The notes beneath the pieces are model-generated. The model had not been told where the DNA came from, ran no database searches, and saw only the letters and a list, made by a program, of their open reading frames with translations. From Mycosarcoma maydis (lineage: Eukaryota > Basidiomycota > Ustilaginomycetes > Ustilaginales): a DNA stretch of 64,000 nucleotides. Position 1 is the first letter of the stretch; each line of letters opens with the position of its first letter. Shown piece by piece: positions 63,601 to 64,000 of this stretch. The DNA lies in the NCBI RefSeq assembly GCF_000328475.2, contig NC_026484.1, positions 372,001-436,000 of the forward strand, in the 5' to 3' direction. The translations under genes and the position numbers were made by a program.

Positions 63601-64000
63601 GAGACCATCGAGCGCTACATTCGAGAGCCGCTCGATACACACGGCCGAGAGCTCACGGCACTTGTCATGCGCATCCGCAAGCCACGGGTGGCAGGCGAGG
63701 CAGATGCCGACGTGCTTGATCCGGCTGATCTTCCCGATGGCTGGAATGGCGCGCAGAGCGATTCAGACGAGGATGGCGACTACTTTGATCGCATCCGTGC
63801 CAGTCGAAGCCTTGTCAGCGCCGACCATGTTGCAGCAGAAGGCGGACTGCTTCGAAGGAGCGGTCCCAAAAAGAAGCTTAGCCACCCAACCAAAGGCGAT
63901 GGTTCAAGGAAGAAGAAGCAGATACAACGTATCAAGCAAGACATTATCGACGACAGCGATGATGAATTCGCTTTTGCCTTGGCTGATCTCCAACCGCAAG
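60664..64000 (+). CDS. TOF1: Tof1/Timeless/Swi1 replication fork protection protein, 3' part outside window
   Basis: Open for 1112 codons from the ATG at 60664 to the right edge with no stop. Tof1 (Swi1/Timeless) with Csm3 travels with the replisome, stabilises paused forks and activates the S-phase checkpoint. The acidic N-terminus starts '[20 protein letters not shown]'. The Timeless N-terminal domain covers roughly residues 85-310: '[20 protein letters not shown]', '[17 protein letters not shown]', '[14 protein letters not shown]', '[20 protein letters not shown]' and '[12 protein letters not shown]', in family order. A later helical block includes '[10 protein letters not shown]'-type and 'WWKD/WKDN'-like patterns ('[20 protein letters not shown]'). 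An acidic/basic C-terminal region begins near 1020 and is still open at the edge. Usual family length is about 1000-1250 aa, so little is missing. Confidence 0.92.

Overview
The window looks like nuclear DNA of a smut fungus (Ustilaginomycotina, most likely Ustilago maydis or a close relative). Long, mostly intronless genes with C/G-ending codons alternate between the strands. The few introns are short (83-95 nt, one of about 188 nt) with GTAAGT/GTACGT donors and CTAAC or CTGAC branch sites. Intergenic DNA is littered with a near-palindromic motif, ATTCGTGATTCACGAAT, which I associate with this group. There are no operons, tRNAs, rRNAs or CRISPR arrays that I could support.

Layout, left to right: a partial ASH/MSP-repeat protein (-, runs off the left edge); Ctf8 (+); Urb2/Npa2 (-); mitochondrial bL36 (+, two exons); an OCIA-like plus Tim17-like membrane protein (-); a 93-aa hydrophilic protein (+, two exons); a UVRAG/Vps38-type protein (-); a 4.6-kb gene-poor stretch with simple repeats and a possible transposase relic; a bacterial-type mannose-1-phosphate guanylyltransferase (+, two exons); an unrecognised Ser-rich protein (-); PAPS reductase (+); a weak multi-exon candidate (+); guanine deaminase (+); a DNAJC11-like J protein (+); a Med5-like Mediator subunit (-); an AVT-type amino-acid transporter (+); a type II peroxiredoxin (-, two exons); Mis18 (+); Dcp1 (-, two exons); a bHLH factor with a very long loop (-); and Tof1/Timeless (+, runs off the right edge).

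Neighbouring genes are mostly divergent or convergent pairs, so each works in its own pathway. Chromosome maintenance is represented three times: Ctf8 in the alternative clamp loader, Tof1 in fork protection and Mis18 in centromere identity. RNA metabolism is covered by Urb2 and Dcp1. Mitochondrial or organellar biology is covered by bL36m, the OCIA/Tim17-like protein, the DNAJC11-like protein and the peroxiredoxin.

The strongest leads are the guanylyltransferase, which reads like an actinobacterial ManC enzyme fused to a fungal leader exon; the peroxiredoxin, which carries both a mitochondrial-type leader and a C-terminal AKL peroxisomal signal, with a possible removable leader intron; the interrupted bHLH domain; the palindromic intergenic motif family; and several short terminal exons that an ORF-only annotation would miss.
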